Source of the DNA: JBCBJX01 sp964342855
GTDB taxonomy: Bacteria; Pseudomonadota; Alphaproteobacteria; Caulobacterales; Parvularculaceae
Direction: 5' to 3'
DNA length: 64,000 nucleotides
NCBI GenBank assembly: GCA_964342855.1
Contig: CAYFIB010000007.1
Span: 44,704-108,703 of the forward strand
A program made the translations under genes and the position numbers. Under the pieces are notes generated by a model. That model was not told the origin of the DNA. It searched no databases and was given only the letters and a program-made list of their open reading frames with translations. Below, one piece after another: positions 25,668-34,482 of the stretch. How positions within the stretch are numbered: the stretch's first letter is position 1; each line of letters begins with the position of its first letter.

Positions 25668-26559
25668 ACTCATGACCCAATCTCCCCGTCTTCGCCTCGC
25701 CATCCAGAAGTCCGGACGCCTCGCGGACGGCACGCAGGACCTCCTGAAGCGCTGCGGGCTGACGATGGCGCGCGGGCGCGACAAGCTCTTCGCAACGGTG
25801 ACGGAGCTTCCCATCGACGTTCTCTTCGTGCGCGATGACGACATACCGGGCCTTGTCGGGGACGGGGTCTGCGATATCGGCGTCGTCGGCGAAAACGTCA
25901 TGCGCGAAGTGGATCTGAGCGACCATCACGAGGCGGCGCAAGTGGAGCTGAAGCTCGGTTTCTCCCGCTGCCGACTGATGCTGGCGGTCGAAAAATCATT
26001 CGAATACGGCGGAGCGAAGGATCTCGACGGCCTGCGCGTCGCGACGTCCTATCCCGGCATATTGGGCGACTTTTTTGAACGTCAGGGCGTCGGCGCCCGG
26101 ATCGTCGAGATGCAGGGCGCGGTCGAGGTCGCGCCGCGGATGGGGTTCGCGGACGCCGTGTGCGATATCGTCTCCACCGGCGCGACCCTGGACGCGAACG
26201 GGCTGAAACCGGTCGAGACCGTTTTCGAGAGCGAGGCGGTGCTCATCCGGCGCCCCGCGCCGTTCGAGGGGCGGGCGGCGGAGACGTTCGCCTCGCTCCT
26301 GATGCGGATCAACGGCGTCATCCAGTCGCGCGATGCGAAGTACGTGATGATGAACGCGCCGCGTTCGGCGCTTGATGCGATCACGGAGCTTCTACCGGGG
26401 GCCGACGCGCCGACGGTGCTGGAGCTCGCGGGCGAAACCGACAAGGTGGCCGTCCACGCGGTCTGTTCGGAGCGGGTGTTCTGGCCGACGCTGGAGAAAC
26501 TGAAGGCCGCGGGGGCGAGCGCGATCCTCGTTCTGCCGATCGAGAAAATGATGCTCTGA
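25651..26559 (+). CDS. hisG: ATP phosphoribosyltransferase, long form
   Basis: Catalyses the first step of histidine synthesis, joining ATP and PRPP. The 302-aa protein has the conserved start LRLAIQKSGRLADGT, the catalytic domain to about residue 215 with the PRPP-loop region VCDIVSTGATLDANGL, and the C-terminal HisG_C regulatory domain (histidine feedback) ending GASAILVLPIEKMML. This is the long homo-oligomeric form, so no HisZ partner is needed. The ATG at 25651 has GGAG six bases upstream, within a palindromic repeat. The ATG at 25672 begins closer to the conserved N-terminus but has a weaker ribosome-binding site. It overlaps yerC; hisD lies 16 kb away. Confidence 0.95.
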   Translation: MKRKTELMTQSPRLRLAIQKSGRLADGTQDLLKRCGLTMARGRDKLFATVTELPIDVLFVRDDDIPGLVGDGVCDIGVVGENVMREVDLSDHHEAAQVELKLGFSRCRLMLAVEKSFEYGGAKDLDGLRVATSYPGILGDFFERQGVGARIVEMQGAVEVAPRMGFADAVCDIVSTGATLDANGLKPVETVFESEAVLIRRPAPFEGRAAETFASLLMRINGVIQSRDAKYVMMNAPRSALDAITELLPGADAPTVLELAGETDKVAVHAVCSERVFWPTLEKLKAAGASAILVLPIEKMML

Positions 26560-26593
26560 GGCGCCCGCGGGCGCGCCGAAAAGCGCGGGCGCC
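26560..26593. terminator. GC-rich hairpin after hisG
   Basis: GGCGCCCGCG pairs with CGCGGGCGCC across a 14-base loop that begins at the hisG stop codon. There is no T-run, so termination strength is uncertain. Confidence 0.5.
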
Positions 26594-26672
26594 GCTTCTC
26601 GCGCGCGCATCTGGTTTCGGTCCCGAACAGGGGTATGGTCCGCCTTGTTCGCGACCGGGGAAACTGTTCCCA

Positions 26673-27428
26673 ATGAGCTTTCGACTGCGCGTCATCGCCC
26701 TCAGCCCCGAGGCGGAGGATGTCGTCCGCCGCCTCACGGGGCCGGAGCCCGACGAGATCGCCCGCCGCTTCCGGCGGGAGTTCGGCGGCGCCCTGCGGGG
26801 GCGGCTCATCGGGCATGTCTATTCCGGGGATAAGTATCTTCTGCGCCAGTCCTCGCCGACGCCGACTCCCGGCGGTCGACCGCTGGAGCACGCCCTAGCC
26901 AGCATCCTGTTCGAGACCGAGCTGACCGACGTTGCGGGCGTTGTCGATGTCCGCGCGGCGAGCCTTTCAGCCCTGTCGGATATCTTCGGCGGGCGGGCGG
27001 ACGTCTATGAGGCCTTTGCGCGGGTCTACGCCCCGAAAGCGGTTGAGGACGTACTGCGCGAGGCGGGGTTGGAGGAGGCGGCCGGCGGGATCGAGTGCGA
27101 TGTCGCGCTTTCGCCGGAGACCCGTTCGGGCTTTGCGCCGGCGGTTGTCGCCGCCGCGCCGAAGCGTCGGTTCTGGCCGGTGGCGGCGCTACTCCTCGCC
27201 CTCATCGCCGCGCCGTTTCTGGCGATTTCGCTCCTGCCGAGCGGCGAGACCGTCGTCGTCGCCGAGCCCGTCGACGCGCCGCGGATCGTCGCCGCGCCGA
27301 CGCCGGAACCTGCGTCCGAGCGCGAAACGTCAGAGCCGACCGCCGAGGATAATGCGGCGCCGGAGGCGGCGGGAGACCCCGCGCCCGCGGTCGTGCGCGG
27401 ACCGCCGAAGCGCGACAAGCCGGCCTGA
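26673..27428 (+). CDS. Conserved hypothetical protein with one transmembrane helix
   Basis: A 251-aa protein I cannot assign. Residues 1-155 look like a folded cytoplasmic domain (start MSFRLRVIALSPEAEDVVRR, with a SILFETELTDVAGVVDVRAA segment). Then come a Lys/Arg-flanked transmembrane helix at about 167-189 (FWPVAALLLALIAAPFLAIS) and a Pro/Ala/Glu-rich tail of about 60 residues, probably periplasmic and disordered. No signal peptide, catalytic motif or DNA-binding motif is visible. Ribosome binding is weak (GGGGA about 12 bases upstream). It lies between hisG and a lipoprotein gene on the same strand, with no overlap. The topology recalls anti-sigma-like or inner-membrane scaffolding proteins, but that is only an analogy. 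Confidence 0.7.
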   Translation: MSFRLRVIALSPEAEDVVRRLTGPEPDEIARRFRREFGGALRGRLIGHVYSGDKYLLRQSSPTPTPGGRPLEHALASILFETELTDVAGVVDVRAASLSALSDIFGGRADVYEAFARVYAPKAVEDVLREAGLEEAAGGIECDVALSPETRSGFAPAVVAAAPKRRFWPVAALLLALIAAPFLAISLLPSGETVVVAEPVDAPRIVAAPTPEPASERETSEPTAEDNAAPEAAGDPAPAVVRGPPKRDKPA

Positions 27429-27506
27429 GACGCCATCGAATCGCCTGAGTTACTCGGTTTCACCGGTCTCGAAGGGCGGGGATAATTGTTCAAAGGGGAG
27501 CCAGCC

Positions 27507-28115
27507 ATGCGCCGCACCGCACCCATTTTCATCGCCGCCGCGCTCGTTGTCGCCGCCTGCGGCGGCGAGCCGGAGCCCGCGTCCGCGCCGTCGGATAAAG
27601 TGTCCGCTAGCGAGCCCGCCGCGCCGCCCGCGCCCTCCATCGCGGACTTCGACCTTGGCGAGGCGGACTTCCTCCTCGTCCTAGACGCCGAGGGCGCGAC
27701 GAAACTTATCCGACCCGAAGGCGCCCGCATCGCGCCGGCGGAAGGATCCCCGTTCCCCGCCGTCGCCCTCTCCGGCGTCCCGACCGACGCGACCTCCCGC
27801 GGCCTTACCGGCGGCGTCGCGATCCGCATGCCCGACGCCCTGGAGGACGCCGCGGGCGGCAAGGCGGTCGTTGTCCGCGCGCTCGCCCGCTCGGCCGGAT
27901 CGCCCGCGAGCCTCGGCCTTGTTTATTCGACAAACGAAGCCGGCACTTCGGGCTGGAAGACGTTCACCCTGACCGACCAGTACGCGGTGTACGAGCTCTA
28001 CTGGCCCGTTCCCGCTGGGACGTCGGACGCGGGCGACTTTGTCGGCCTCAAGCCGTTCGTCGCCGTCGATATCGCGGCGGTCACGGTTTCGGTCGTGGAG
28101 CGGCGCGAGGACTAG
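27507..28115 (+). CDS. Putative lipoprotein of unknown function
   Basis: A 202-aa protein with a lipoprotein signal peptide and lipobox VAAC (Cys18) followed by Gly-Gly. A Pro/Ala/Ser-rich linker then precedes a beta-rich C-terminal domain (about residues 45-200) of the jelly-roll type suggested by the strand pattern VVVRALARS...LGLVYSTNEAG...TFTLTDQYAVYELYWPVP. That pattern recalls carbohydrate-binding or CBM-like sandwiches, but no family can be named. The start at 27507 is supported by GGGGAG six bases upstream; an ATG seven codons earlier would precede the signal peptide. It is the last gene before tRNA-Thr. Confidence 0.75.
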   Translation: MRRTAPIFIAAALVVAACGGEPEPASAPSDKVSASEPAAPPAPSIADFDLGEADFLLVLDAEGATKLIRPEGARIAPAEGSPFPAVALSGVPTDATSRGLTGGVAIRMPDALEDAAGGKAVVVRALARSAGSPASLGLVYSTNEAGTSGWKTFTLTDQYAVYELYWPVPAGTSDAGDFVGLKPFVAVDIAAVTVSVVERRED

Positions 28116-28191
28116 CTATCGCCTTGACTGGCGGGGCCGCGCTCCATAAACGCAGGCTTTCCGATCTCGCGGTTCGCGATGGATCGGGCGC

Positions 28192-28266
<75 letters not shown>

Positions 28267-28305
28267 TTTTCCGGTCTGGCGACCAAGGCCGTACGTTTCT
28301 GACGC

Positions 28306-29856
28306 CTAGAAGCCGAGCGATGAAAGCGCCGTGTCGAGACGATCGCGCGCGATGGGGTCGCTGAACGGGAACGCGCGAAAGAAATCCGCACGGGACAGGT
28401 CTGGTCGGCGCTCCCGGATGAGCTGAGCCCACCGCAAAGCCTTGTCTTCATCGCCGTTCAATTTCTGCGCCGCTGCGGCGATGGCGGCGATCAGTACATG
28501 TGCGCCCGGGCTTCGCGCCGCTTCGTCGGCGAACGACGCGCCGGACGCGAAGTCATCGTTCTGTATATAGATGAACGATTTGACGCCGAGCATCGCATAC
28601 CGGAAAGGATCAAGCGGGCTCAGCGCCAGCGCGTGGTCCATTCCGTCGAGTCCGTCGCCTTCGAGCCCGGCGATGGACTCCGTCCATCCGCGCGCGTAAA
28701 TGCCCTGCGCATAGTTTGGGCACAGACTGACAGATCGATCCAGCCATGCATGGCCGCCGACGACATTGTCCTCGACCCAATGAACGCGACCCAGAGCGAA
28801 ATTTGCAAACGGATCGAGCGGATCCAGTTCGACGCTTCGTTCCGCCGCCGCCCGCGCGGCGCGAGGCGCGTCGGTTGGCGCGTTCGAATATTTCAGAAAG
28901 GCGTTCTGAAAATGCGCCGAAGACAACGCTGCGTGTGCGCGCGCGAAATCCGGCGCGCGCTCGATCGCCAATTCGAACATCCCCGCGGCGGCGGCGTTGT
29001 CGCGCTGATTGAAGCGATTAAAATGCTGCAGCCCGAGATGATAGGCCGACCACGCGTCAAGCTGGTCAAGCGGCTTCAGGCGCGCCGCCATCGCTTCATG
29101 AGCGGGAATATGCAGCTCCAGCGCCCCGATGATGCTGGAAATGATCCTGTCACGGATTTCATGAACGTCATCTACGCGAGCGGGAAAGCGTTCGCCCCAG
29201 AGCGCGGCGCCGCTCGCCGTATCGGCGAGTTCGGCGGCGACGGTGATGCGGTCCCCGACGACTTCGACAGACCCGCTGAGGCAATATCGAACGCCGAGGC
29301 TTTTTCTGACGTTGTCCAGATCCACATCGTTTCCGCGAAACCGGAACGAAGAGGCGCGGGCGATGACGAACAGCCAGCGCAGGCGCGAAAGCGCCGTTAT
29401 CAGATCGATGGGCAGGGCGTCGGCGACGATTGCATGCGGCCCCGCCGCGCCGATCAACCGGAAAGGCAGAACGGCGATGGACGGTCTGCCGGCTTCCGCG
29501 CTGGCGACCGGGGGCTTTTCGGGCTCGTGAATGACGATCCGTTCGTTGCGCAGCTGCGCCTGCGCCACGAAACGGAAGCCTTGCCCATGCAGGGTGCGAA
29601 TGAACTTCTGGGACTTGCCGTCGTCGCCGAGCGCCTGTCGCGCCGACTTCACGCGGCTGGAAAGCGCCGCGTCGGAGATGATCCGACCGTCCCAGATTTT
29701 TTCGATCACCTCGTCCTTCGGGACCAGCCGGTCCCGATTTTCGAGGAGCAGAAGGATAAGCGCGAAGACCTGCGGCTCGACCGCGACAACGCCGCCAGCC
29801 CGGCGCAGCTCCATGCGCGCTGTATCGAGTTCAAAGTCGTCGAACGCGTAGATCAT
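28306..29856 (-). CDS. Winged-helix (OmpR/CadC-type) regulator with TolB-like and TPR domains
   Basis: A 516-aa transcription factor. Residues 1-95 are a trans_reg_C winged helix (FDDFELDTARMELRRAG; FIRTLHGQGFRFVA). About residues 125-260 resemble the TolB-like domain found in adenylate-cyclase/CadC-type regulators (IAVLPFRLIG, YCLSGSVEVVGDRITV, GAALWGERF). The C-terminal half is tetratricopeptide-like. No transmembrane helix is seen, so unlike CadC it is probably soluble. I start at the ATG at 29856, which opens the conserved domain; a start 20 codons earlier is possible, and neither has a clear ribosome-binding site. It is divergent from a tautomerase gene, a possible target. The effector is unknown. 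Confidence 0.87.
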   Translation of the reverse strand: MIYAFDDFELDTARMELRRAGGVVAVEPQVFALILLLLENRDRLVPKDEVIEKIWDGRIISDAALSSRVKSARQALGDDGKSQKFIRTLHGQGFRFVAQAQLRNERIVIHEPEKPPVASAEAGRPSIAVLPFRLIGAAGPHAIVADALPIDLITALSRLRWLFVIARASSFRFRGNDVDLDNVRKSLGVRYCLSGSVEVVGDRITVAAELADTASGAALWGERFPARVDDVHEIRDRIISSIIGALELHIPAHEAMAARLKPLDQLDAWSAYHLGLQHFNRFNQRDNAAAAGMFELAIERAPDFARAHAALSSAHFQNAFLKYSNAPTDAPRAARAAAERSVELDPLDPFANFALGRVHWVEDNVVGGHAWLDRSVSLCPNYAQGIYARGWTESIAGLEGDGLDGMDHALALSPLDPFRYAMLGVKSFIYIQNDDFASGASFADEAARSPGAHVLIAAIAAAAQKLNGDEDKALRWAQLIRERRPDLSRADFFRAFPFSDPIARDRLDTALSSLGF

Positions 29857-29993
29857 CGCTGTTTTATAGCGGAATCCGGAATTTCTGCAGAACTTCTCCA
29901 GATCGCCTTCAAGCATCGCGGCGCGCGGGCCCGTACCTTCCGCTCATCGCCGCTGGAATGGTCCGGCGGTCAATCATTAAAAGGAAGAACCCC

Positions 29994-30218
29994 ATGCCGC
30001 TCGTCACCATCGATGTCATTGAAGACGTGTTCACCCGCGCTCAGAAGCAGGACATGATCGAGAAAGTCACCGACGCCATGCTCGCCGTTGAAGGCGAAGC
30101 CATGCGCAACGTCACCTGGGTCCGCATCAACGAAGTCAAAGGCGGCGACTGGGCGATCGGCGGCAATCTCCTGAACGCTTCTGCGGTTCACGCTCTTGCC
30201 GCCGGTCAGGCCGCGTAA
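29994..30218 (+). CDS. 4-oxalocrotonate tautomerase-family protein
   Basis: A 74-aa member of the tautomerase superfamily. The Met-Pro start places Pro1, the catalytic base, at the N-terminus after Met removal (MPLVTIDVIEDVF), and the beta-alpha-beta pattern with VTWVRINEVKGGDWAIGG is typical. GGAAG lies six bases upstream of the ATG at 29994; the in-frame ATG at 29958 would bury the essential proline and is rejected. The family's usual second catalytic residues are not obvious, so the substrate is open. It is divergent from a winged-helix regulator and transcribed alone. Confidence 0.88.
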   Translation: MPLVTIDVIEDVFTRAQKQDMIEKVTDAMLAVEGEAMRNVTWVRINEVKGGDWAIGGNLLNASAVHALAAGQAA

Positions 30219-30313
30219 GTGTCGTCGATCAAGCGCGCTGCGTCCCTCCGCGGCGTCGCTCCATCGCCCGCCCGGAACCTCGCCCGCGTCGGACGTTCCC
30301 GTTTAGCTGAAGC

Positions 30314-32710
30314 CTAGCGCAGCGCGTTCGGGCACGCCGCGAGGAGCGGGTCGCCTTCATCCGGGATCAGATCTTCTTCGTAGGTGGAGAGCGTCCCTGC
30401 CTCGCGCGAGGCGTTCCAGCGCGACAGTCCTTCGGCGAGTTCGGAACACGCGCGCTGGTCTTCGCCTGCGGCGAGAAGGATCTCGGCGAAGGTCACCTGC
30501 GTCTCGGCGACCTCGTCGGCGAAGGCCTGATCGTCCGGTTGACCGTCTGCAAGCTGTCGTCTGATGGCGAGGCTTTCGGCGGAGACGGCGACTGCTTCGT
30601 CATGGCGTTCGAGGCCGGAGAGCGATCGCGCGCGCTGCAGGGTCAGGATCGAGATGCTGCGCAATGATCCGTAGTCATCGGGATCGAGCGCGTAGAATTT
30701 CCGGAAGACGGCTTCGGATTCTTCCAGGTCCTTGATCGCTTCCAGATTTCGGTCGATCCCGTAGAGGACGCTCGACCGTTTCCAGAGGCTGACCGCGACG
30801 GTGCGTTCGCGATCGAGGTCGTCCGGCGCGGCGGCGGCTAGGCGGCGCTGGATCGCAAGCCCGGCGTCGATGGCGCTGACCGCCTCTTCGTACTCGCCGC
30901 CGGCGAAGTCGCTTTCGCGCGCGAGGCCGTCGCCATAGTCCACCGACAGCCGGGCGCAGGCGGCGGCGATGTCGTCTGATCCCGGATACTCCCTCTGAAC
31001 GCCGTCGCATCGTGCTATGGCGGCGCGCAGTATGGGCAGTCCTTCCGCGCTGCGGTCCTCCCAGACATAGGCGCTCGCCTGCAGGGACATCATGTCGAGA
31101 TAGACGATCTCGTCCTCGATGCTGAGGGGCTCGACAGCCGAGAGCGCGTCATAGGCCGCGCGTCCGATCTCGGCCTTGGCGATGGTCGCGAGGGAATCAT
31201 CGGATGCGATCCATTCGTAGATCACGTACTCATAAGCGGTGCGCGCATAAGCGCGTAAGACATCCGGATCGCGCGGGCGCTCCGCCCGCAGCGCGTCCAG
31301 CCCATCGAGAGACCGCGCCAGCAAGTCGCCGGCGTCGTCGCGTCGTCCGAGATTGATCCCGCTCGGCACGCCGACGATCTCCGCCAGCCGTCGGAAGCCG
31401 ATGGCGGTTTCGAGACGCACGTCGAACGGCGCGTCGTCGCCGACGGCGAGAGCATCAAGATAGGACTGCGCCGTCGCGGCGAGACGTTCGCGCGCCTTGA
31501 TCGATCCGGGTACGCCCGCGATGTCGTCGTGCAGTTCGAACATCAGCGTTTTGGCGAGCGTGCGGACGTCTTCAAAGCGTTTGACGGCGCGCGCTTCCGC
31601 GGCGTCGACCTTCACGTAGAGAATGCTCACCGTCACGGCCGCCGCAAGCACGCCAAGGAAGGCCGCGGCGGCGGCGGCGACGGCGAATTTGCGGCGTTGC
31701 CCGAAGCGCAGCGCGCGATGGCGCCAATCATCCGAGAGCGCGTCGATGGAGCCGCCTGCGCGATAACGGTCGATCTCGGCGCTGAGCTCGCTCGCGCCCT
31801 GATAGCGCTCGGTCGGCGCGTCGCTCTGCGCTTTGCGGGCGATGGCGGCGAGATCGCCTTTCCGAGGCGCATCGGCGCGGTCGATCATCCGCTCCAGGAG
31901 CACGCCGAGGGAGTAGACGTCCGAGAGGGTCGTCGCGGGTTCGCCGCGGGCGCGTTCCGGCGCGAGGAAGCCGCGCGTCGCCGCTTTGCTTGACTTCGCA
32001 TCGTCATCCGCTTCGCCGATGGCGTAGGAGACGCCGAAATCAATGACTTTCGCTTCGCCTTCGTGCGTGACGAGGATGTTCGAGGTCGACAGATCACGGT
32101 GGATGACGAGGTTGCTGTGGGCGTAAGCGACCGCGGCGCAGACCTGCTGAAAGAGGCGCAGGCGTTCGGTAAGGCTCGCGGAGCTCTCCCGTAACACATC
32201 CGTCAGCGTGCGGCCTTCCACGTATTCCATGGCGAGGTACGGGTCGCCGCGCTCGGTTTCGCCGCCATCGTAGAAATGCGCGATGTGCGGATGTTTGAGG
32301 CGCGCGAGCAGGCGACGTTCGGAGCGCAGGCGCTCCAGCGCCGCGGCGTCGCCGCTGCGTCCGCCGACGAGTTTGATGGCGGCGCGGTGTTCGAAATCGG
32401 CGTTCATGCGCTCGCCGAGATAGACGACGCCCATGCCGCCGCGCCCGATCTCGCGTTCGATGCGATAAGCGCCGATGGTTTCCGGGCGGTCCTCGTCGGC
32501 GATGACGGCCGCGCCGCCGCCGGTCATGAGAAGGGCGTCTTCGTCTTCGGCGGCGTAGCGGGCGAGATCCATGGCGCGGTCGCGCAGCGCGCGGTCGCCC
32601 GCCGACGCGGCGATGATGAAGTCCGCCCGCTCCGCCAGCGGATGGTCCAGCGCGTCTTCGGCGATGGCGAGGGCCTTCGCTTCAAACGCGTCGTCAGGCG
32701 AAGTCGCCAA
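30314..32710 (-). CDS. Membrane Ser/Thr protein kinase with TPR-type sensor region
   Basis: A 798-aa Hanks-type kinase. The kinase domain (about residues 80-345) has the glycine loop IGRGGMGVVYLG, the AAIK lysine, catalytic loop HRDLSTSN and DFG in KVIDFGVSYA. The usual lysine of HRDLKxxN is Ser here, a variant I believe recurs in alphaproteobacterial kinases of this type. A transmembrane helix (about 347-370, ending TVSILYVKVD) leads into an external region starting VRTLAKTLMFELHDDIAGVP, followed by helical TPR-like repeats to the end. Its start overlaps the stop of an ECF sigma-factor gene by 17 bases, so the pair should be co-expressed. The sigma factor is its likely substrate (inference from the known PknT-EcfP precedent). 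Confidence 0.9.
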   Translation of the reverse strand: MATSPDDAFEAKALAIAEDALDHPLAERADFIIAASAGDRALRDRAMDLARYAAEDEDALLMTGGGAAVIADEDRPETIGAYRIEREIGRGGMGVVYLGERMNADFEHRAAIKLVGGRSGDAAALERLRSERRLLARLKHPHIAHFYDGGETERGDPYLAMEYVEGRTLTDVLRESSASLTERLRLFQQVCAAVAYAHSNLVIHRDLSTSNILVTHEGEAKVIDFGVSYAIGEADDDAKSSKAATRGFLAPERARGEPATTLSDVYSLGVLLERMIDRADAPRKGDLAAIARKAQSDAPTERYQGASELSAEIDRYRAGGSIDALSDDWRHRALRFGQRRKFAVAAAAAAFLGVLAAAVTVSILYVKVDAAEARAVKRFEDVRTLAKTLMFELHDDIAGVPGSIKARERLAATAQSYLDALAVGDDAPFDVRLETAIGFRRLAEIVGVPSGINLGRRDDAGDLLARSLDGLDALRAERPRDPDVLRAYARTAYEYVIYEWIASDDSLATIAKAEIGRAAYDALSAVEPLSIEDEIVYLDMMSLQASAYVWEDRSAEGLPILRAAIARCDGVQREYPGSDDIAAACARLSVDYGDGLARESDFAGGEYEEAVSAIDAGLAIQRRLAAAAPDDLDRERTVAVSLWKRSSVLYGIDRNLEAIKDLEESEAVFRKFYALDPDDYGSLRSISILTLQRARSLSGLERHDEAVAVSAESLAIRRQLADGQPDDQAFADEVAETQVTFAEILLAAGEDQRACSELAEGLSRWNASREAGTLSTYEEDLIPDEGDPLLAACPNALR

Positions 32711-33245
32711 GGATCGCCTCCTTCAGCCAGGCGCGGGTGACGCGCCAGGATCGTTTGACCGTCGCCTCGGAGACGCCGGTCACCTCTGCGATCTCTTCAA
32801 GGGTCATGCCGCCGAAATAGCGCATCTCCACGATCCGCGCCCGGTCCGGCGATATCGCCTGCAGGCGGAGAAGGGCGGCGTTGAGCGCGCGCGCTTCGAC
32901 ATCAGGGTCGCCTGCGCCGTCATTGGTCATCAAGGTGACCGCGTCGCCATGTCGTTTCGCGGCGCCTTTCTCGCGCAGCCGGTCGATCAGGATGAAGCGC
33001 ATGATGCGCGCGCAGAGGGCGAGAAGGTGCGCCCGGCTGGTGACGGAGACCGTTTCCGACTGAATGAGTTTCAGGAACGCCTCGTTGACGAGATCGTCCG
33101 TCACCATGGAGGCGGGCCCCGCATTCCGGCGCAGAACGGCCGAAGCGATGACGTTCACCTCGTCATGGATGACGGAGATGAGCTGGTCTCGCGCCGCCGG
33201 GTCGCCGGCTTCCCATCGCGCCAGAAGGGACTGAAACTCAAGCAT
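32694..33245 (-). CDS. ECF sigma factor of the kinase-associated type (Sig-70_X6-like)
   Basis: A 183-aa sigma factor. Region 2 lies at about residues 20-95 (DLVNEAFLKLIQ, LCARIMRFILIDRLREK) and region 4 at about 125-180 (DRARIVEMRYFGGMTLEEIA, TGVSEATVKRSWRVTRAWLK). The RYFGGMTLEEIA and KRSWRVTRAWL signatures match the TIGR02999/ECF43-like group, which lacks classic anti-sigma partners and is often encoded beside Ser/Thr kinases. Here the kinase gene overlaps its 3' end. In Vibrio an ECF43 factor (EcfP) is activated by kinase phosphorylation in region 2; conservation of that Thr here is untested. Possible targets include the neighbouring secreted protein genes. Confidence 0.9.
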   Translation of the reverse strand: MLEFQSLLARWEAGDPAARDQLISVIHDEVNVIASAVLRRNAGPASMVTDDLVNEAFLKLIQSETVSVTSRAHLLALCARIMRFILIDRLREKGAAKRHGDAVTLMTNDGAGDPDVEARALNAALLRLQAISPDRARIVEMRYFGGMTLEEIAEVTGVSEATVKRSWRVTRAWLKEAILGDFA

Positions 33246-33464
33246 AACAGGGCGTTCAGGGGCTCTTCACTCGTTGCAACGCGCTCGTCGCGCGAGCTTA
33301 GCGGACCGCTGGCGAAAAAAAACTGAAGGCCCCTGACCCGGTTTCCCGAGTTCTTACGAATTTATGAATGAGGGCGCTGTGTTGCGGATGGGCGCTCTCG
33401 ACCTGACCCCGCGCTCGGGGCGGGCAGGGCGCCATTCGCGAACGGTTCCAATCGGGGGCGTGAC

Positions 33465-34343
33465 ATGAAGCTGAACGTATTTGCGGCGGGGCTTGCGGCC
33501 TCGACTTTTCTAGCGGGCGGCGCGCAGGCCGGCGTCCTCTATGCGATCGACAATCAGGGCGATCAGATCATCACCATCGACCCGACGACCGGGGCGACCA
33601 GCGTCCATGCGAGCCTTGCGAGCGGGAACTATTCCGGTCTCGCGCTCGATGGGGCGGGAAATTTCATCGCCTCAAACAACAATCCGTTCGGGCCGGAAGG
33701 CTCCATCGTCACATTCGACGGGACGACCGGCGCGACGTTGAACAGCGTCGCTTCGACGCCGGCGGGCTCTGGCGAATCGTTCGGGTTCGTCGGGCTGGAG
33801 TTCGCCTCGGACGGAACGCTGTTCGGCAATCTCGGTCAGTCGATCGATGATCTTGCGACCATCGATCCGGTTACGGGCGAGTATACGACGGTCATCTCCG
33901 TCGGAGCGCCGGGGCCTTCGGGCGGCTTCATCGGGCTCATCGAGATCGCGATCGACTCCAACGACGTCATCTACAGCTACGACACGCTGACCCAGTCGTT
34001 CCTGACCGTGGATCCGGTGCTCGGCGTGAGCGTCATCTCGACGGGCGCCTACTCGGCCTCCTTCGAGAGCGCGCTCGTCTTCGGCGACAACGATGTTCTG
34101 TACATGGTGACGACCGGCTTCACCGATGAACTCATCACGATCGACCCGACCACGGGGGCGGTCATCAACACGCTGGTGCTCGGCGACGGGTCGCTCAATC
34201 TGACGGGGCTCGCCTTCGCGAAATCCGATGGCGGCGATCCGGATCCGGAGCCGCCGGTCGAGACGCCGGTTCCGGCGTCCATCTGGTTCCTGGCGGTCGG
34301 CGCGGCGGGAATCGCCGGCGCGGCGCGGCGCAGGGGCCGGTAA
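33465..34343 (+). CDS. Secreted beta-propeller-like protein with VPLPA-CTERM sorting tail
   Basis: A 292-aa exported protein. A signal peptide (about residues 1-23, ending AQA) precedes repeated beta-strand units of the form ITIDPTTGATSV / ATIDPVTGEYTT / ITIDPTTGAVIN, which suggest a propeller of NHL/DUF4394-like blades. The C-terminus has the sorting architecture PVPASIWFLAVGAAG followed by Ala-rich hydrophobic residues and an ARRRGR basic end, close to the VPLPA-CTERM form of PEP-CTERM signals processed by an exosortase. No exosortase gene is visible in the window. It is transcribed away from the sigma-kinase operon and faces a second sorting-tail gene. Ligand or activity unknown. Confidence 0.85.
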   Translation: MKLNVFAAGLAASTFLAGGAQAGVLYAIDNQGDQIITIDPTTGATSVHASLASGNYSGLALDGAGNFIASNNNPFGPEGSIVTFDGTTGATLNSVASTPAGSGESFGFVGLEFASDGTLFGNLGQSIDDLATIDPVTGEYTTVISVGAPGPSGGFIGLIEIAIDSNDVIYSYDTLTQSFLTVDPVLGVSVISTGAYSASFESALVFGDNDVLYMVTTGFTDELITIDPTTGAVINTLVLGDGSLNLTGLAFAKSDGGDPDPEPPVETPVPASIWFLAVGAAGIAGAARRRGR

Positions 34344-34398
34344 ACAAGTTCGGGGGCGCGGTTTCGCCGTCGAAAACGGGGGAGAACTCGGGGGAGGT

Positions 34399-34446
34399 GA
34401 GGGCGCCGTCGGCGGGAGATAGTTCCCGCCCGCCAGCGGCGCCCTC
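34399..34446. terminator. Long bidirectional hairpin between convergent genes
   Basis: GAGGGCGCCG pairs with CGGCGCCCTC, and inside it GGCGGGA pairs with TCCCGCC around a short loop, giving a ~48-nt structure. It lies between the two convergent sorting-tail protein genes, with a TACTATTT tail on the plus strand. Confidence 0.7.
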
Positions 34447-34482
34447 TACTATTTCGTCCGTTTGGCGAGCGTTCTTAAACGC

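Noticed and set aside
29958..29993. A longer start for the tautomerase
   Set aside because: It would place 12 residues before the catalytic N-terminal proline, and the ribosome-binding site GGAAG fits the start at 29994.
33901..34200. Internal repeats in the VPLPA-tail gene considered as DNA repeats or CRISPR
   Set aside because: The periodicity is at protein level (beta-propeller-like blades) with diverged codons; no identical direct repeats or spacers exist.
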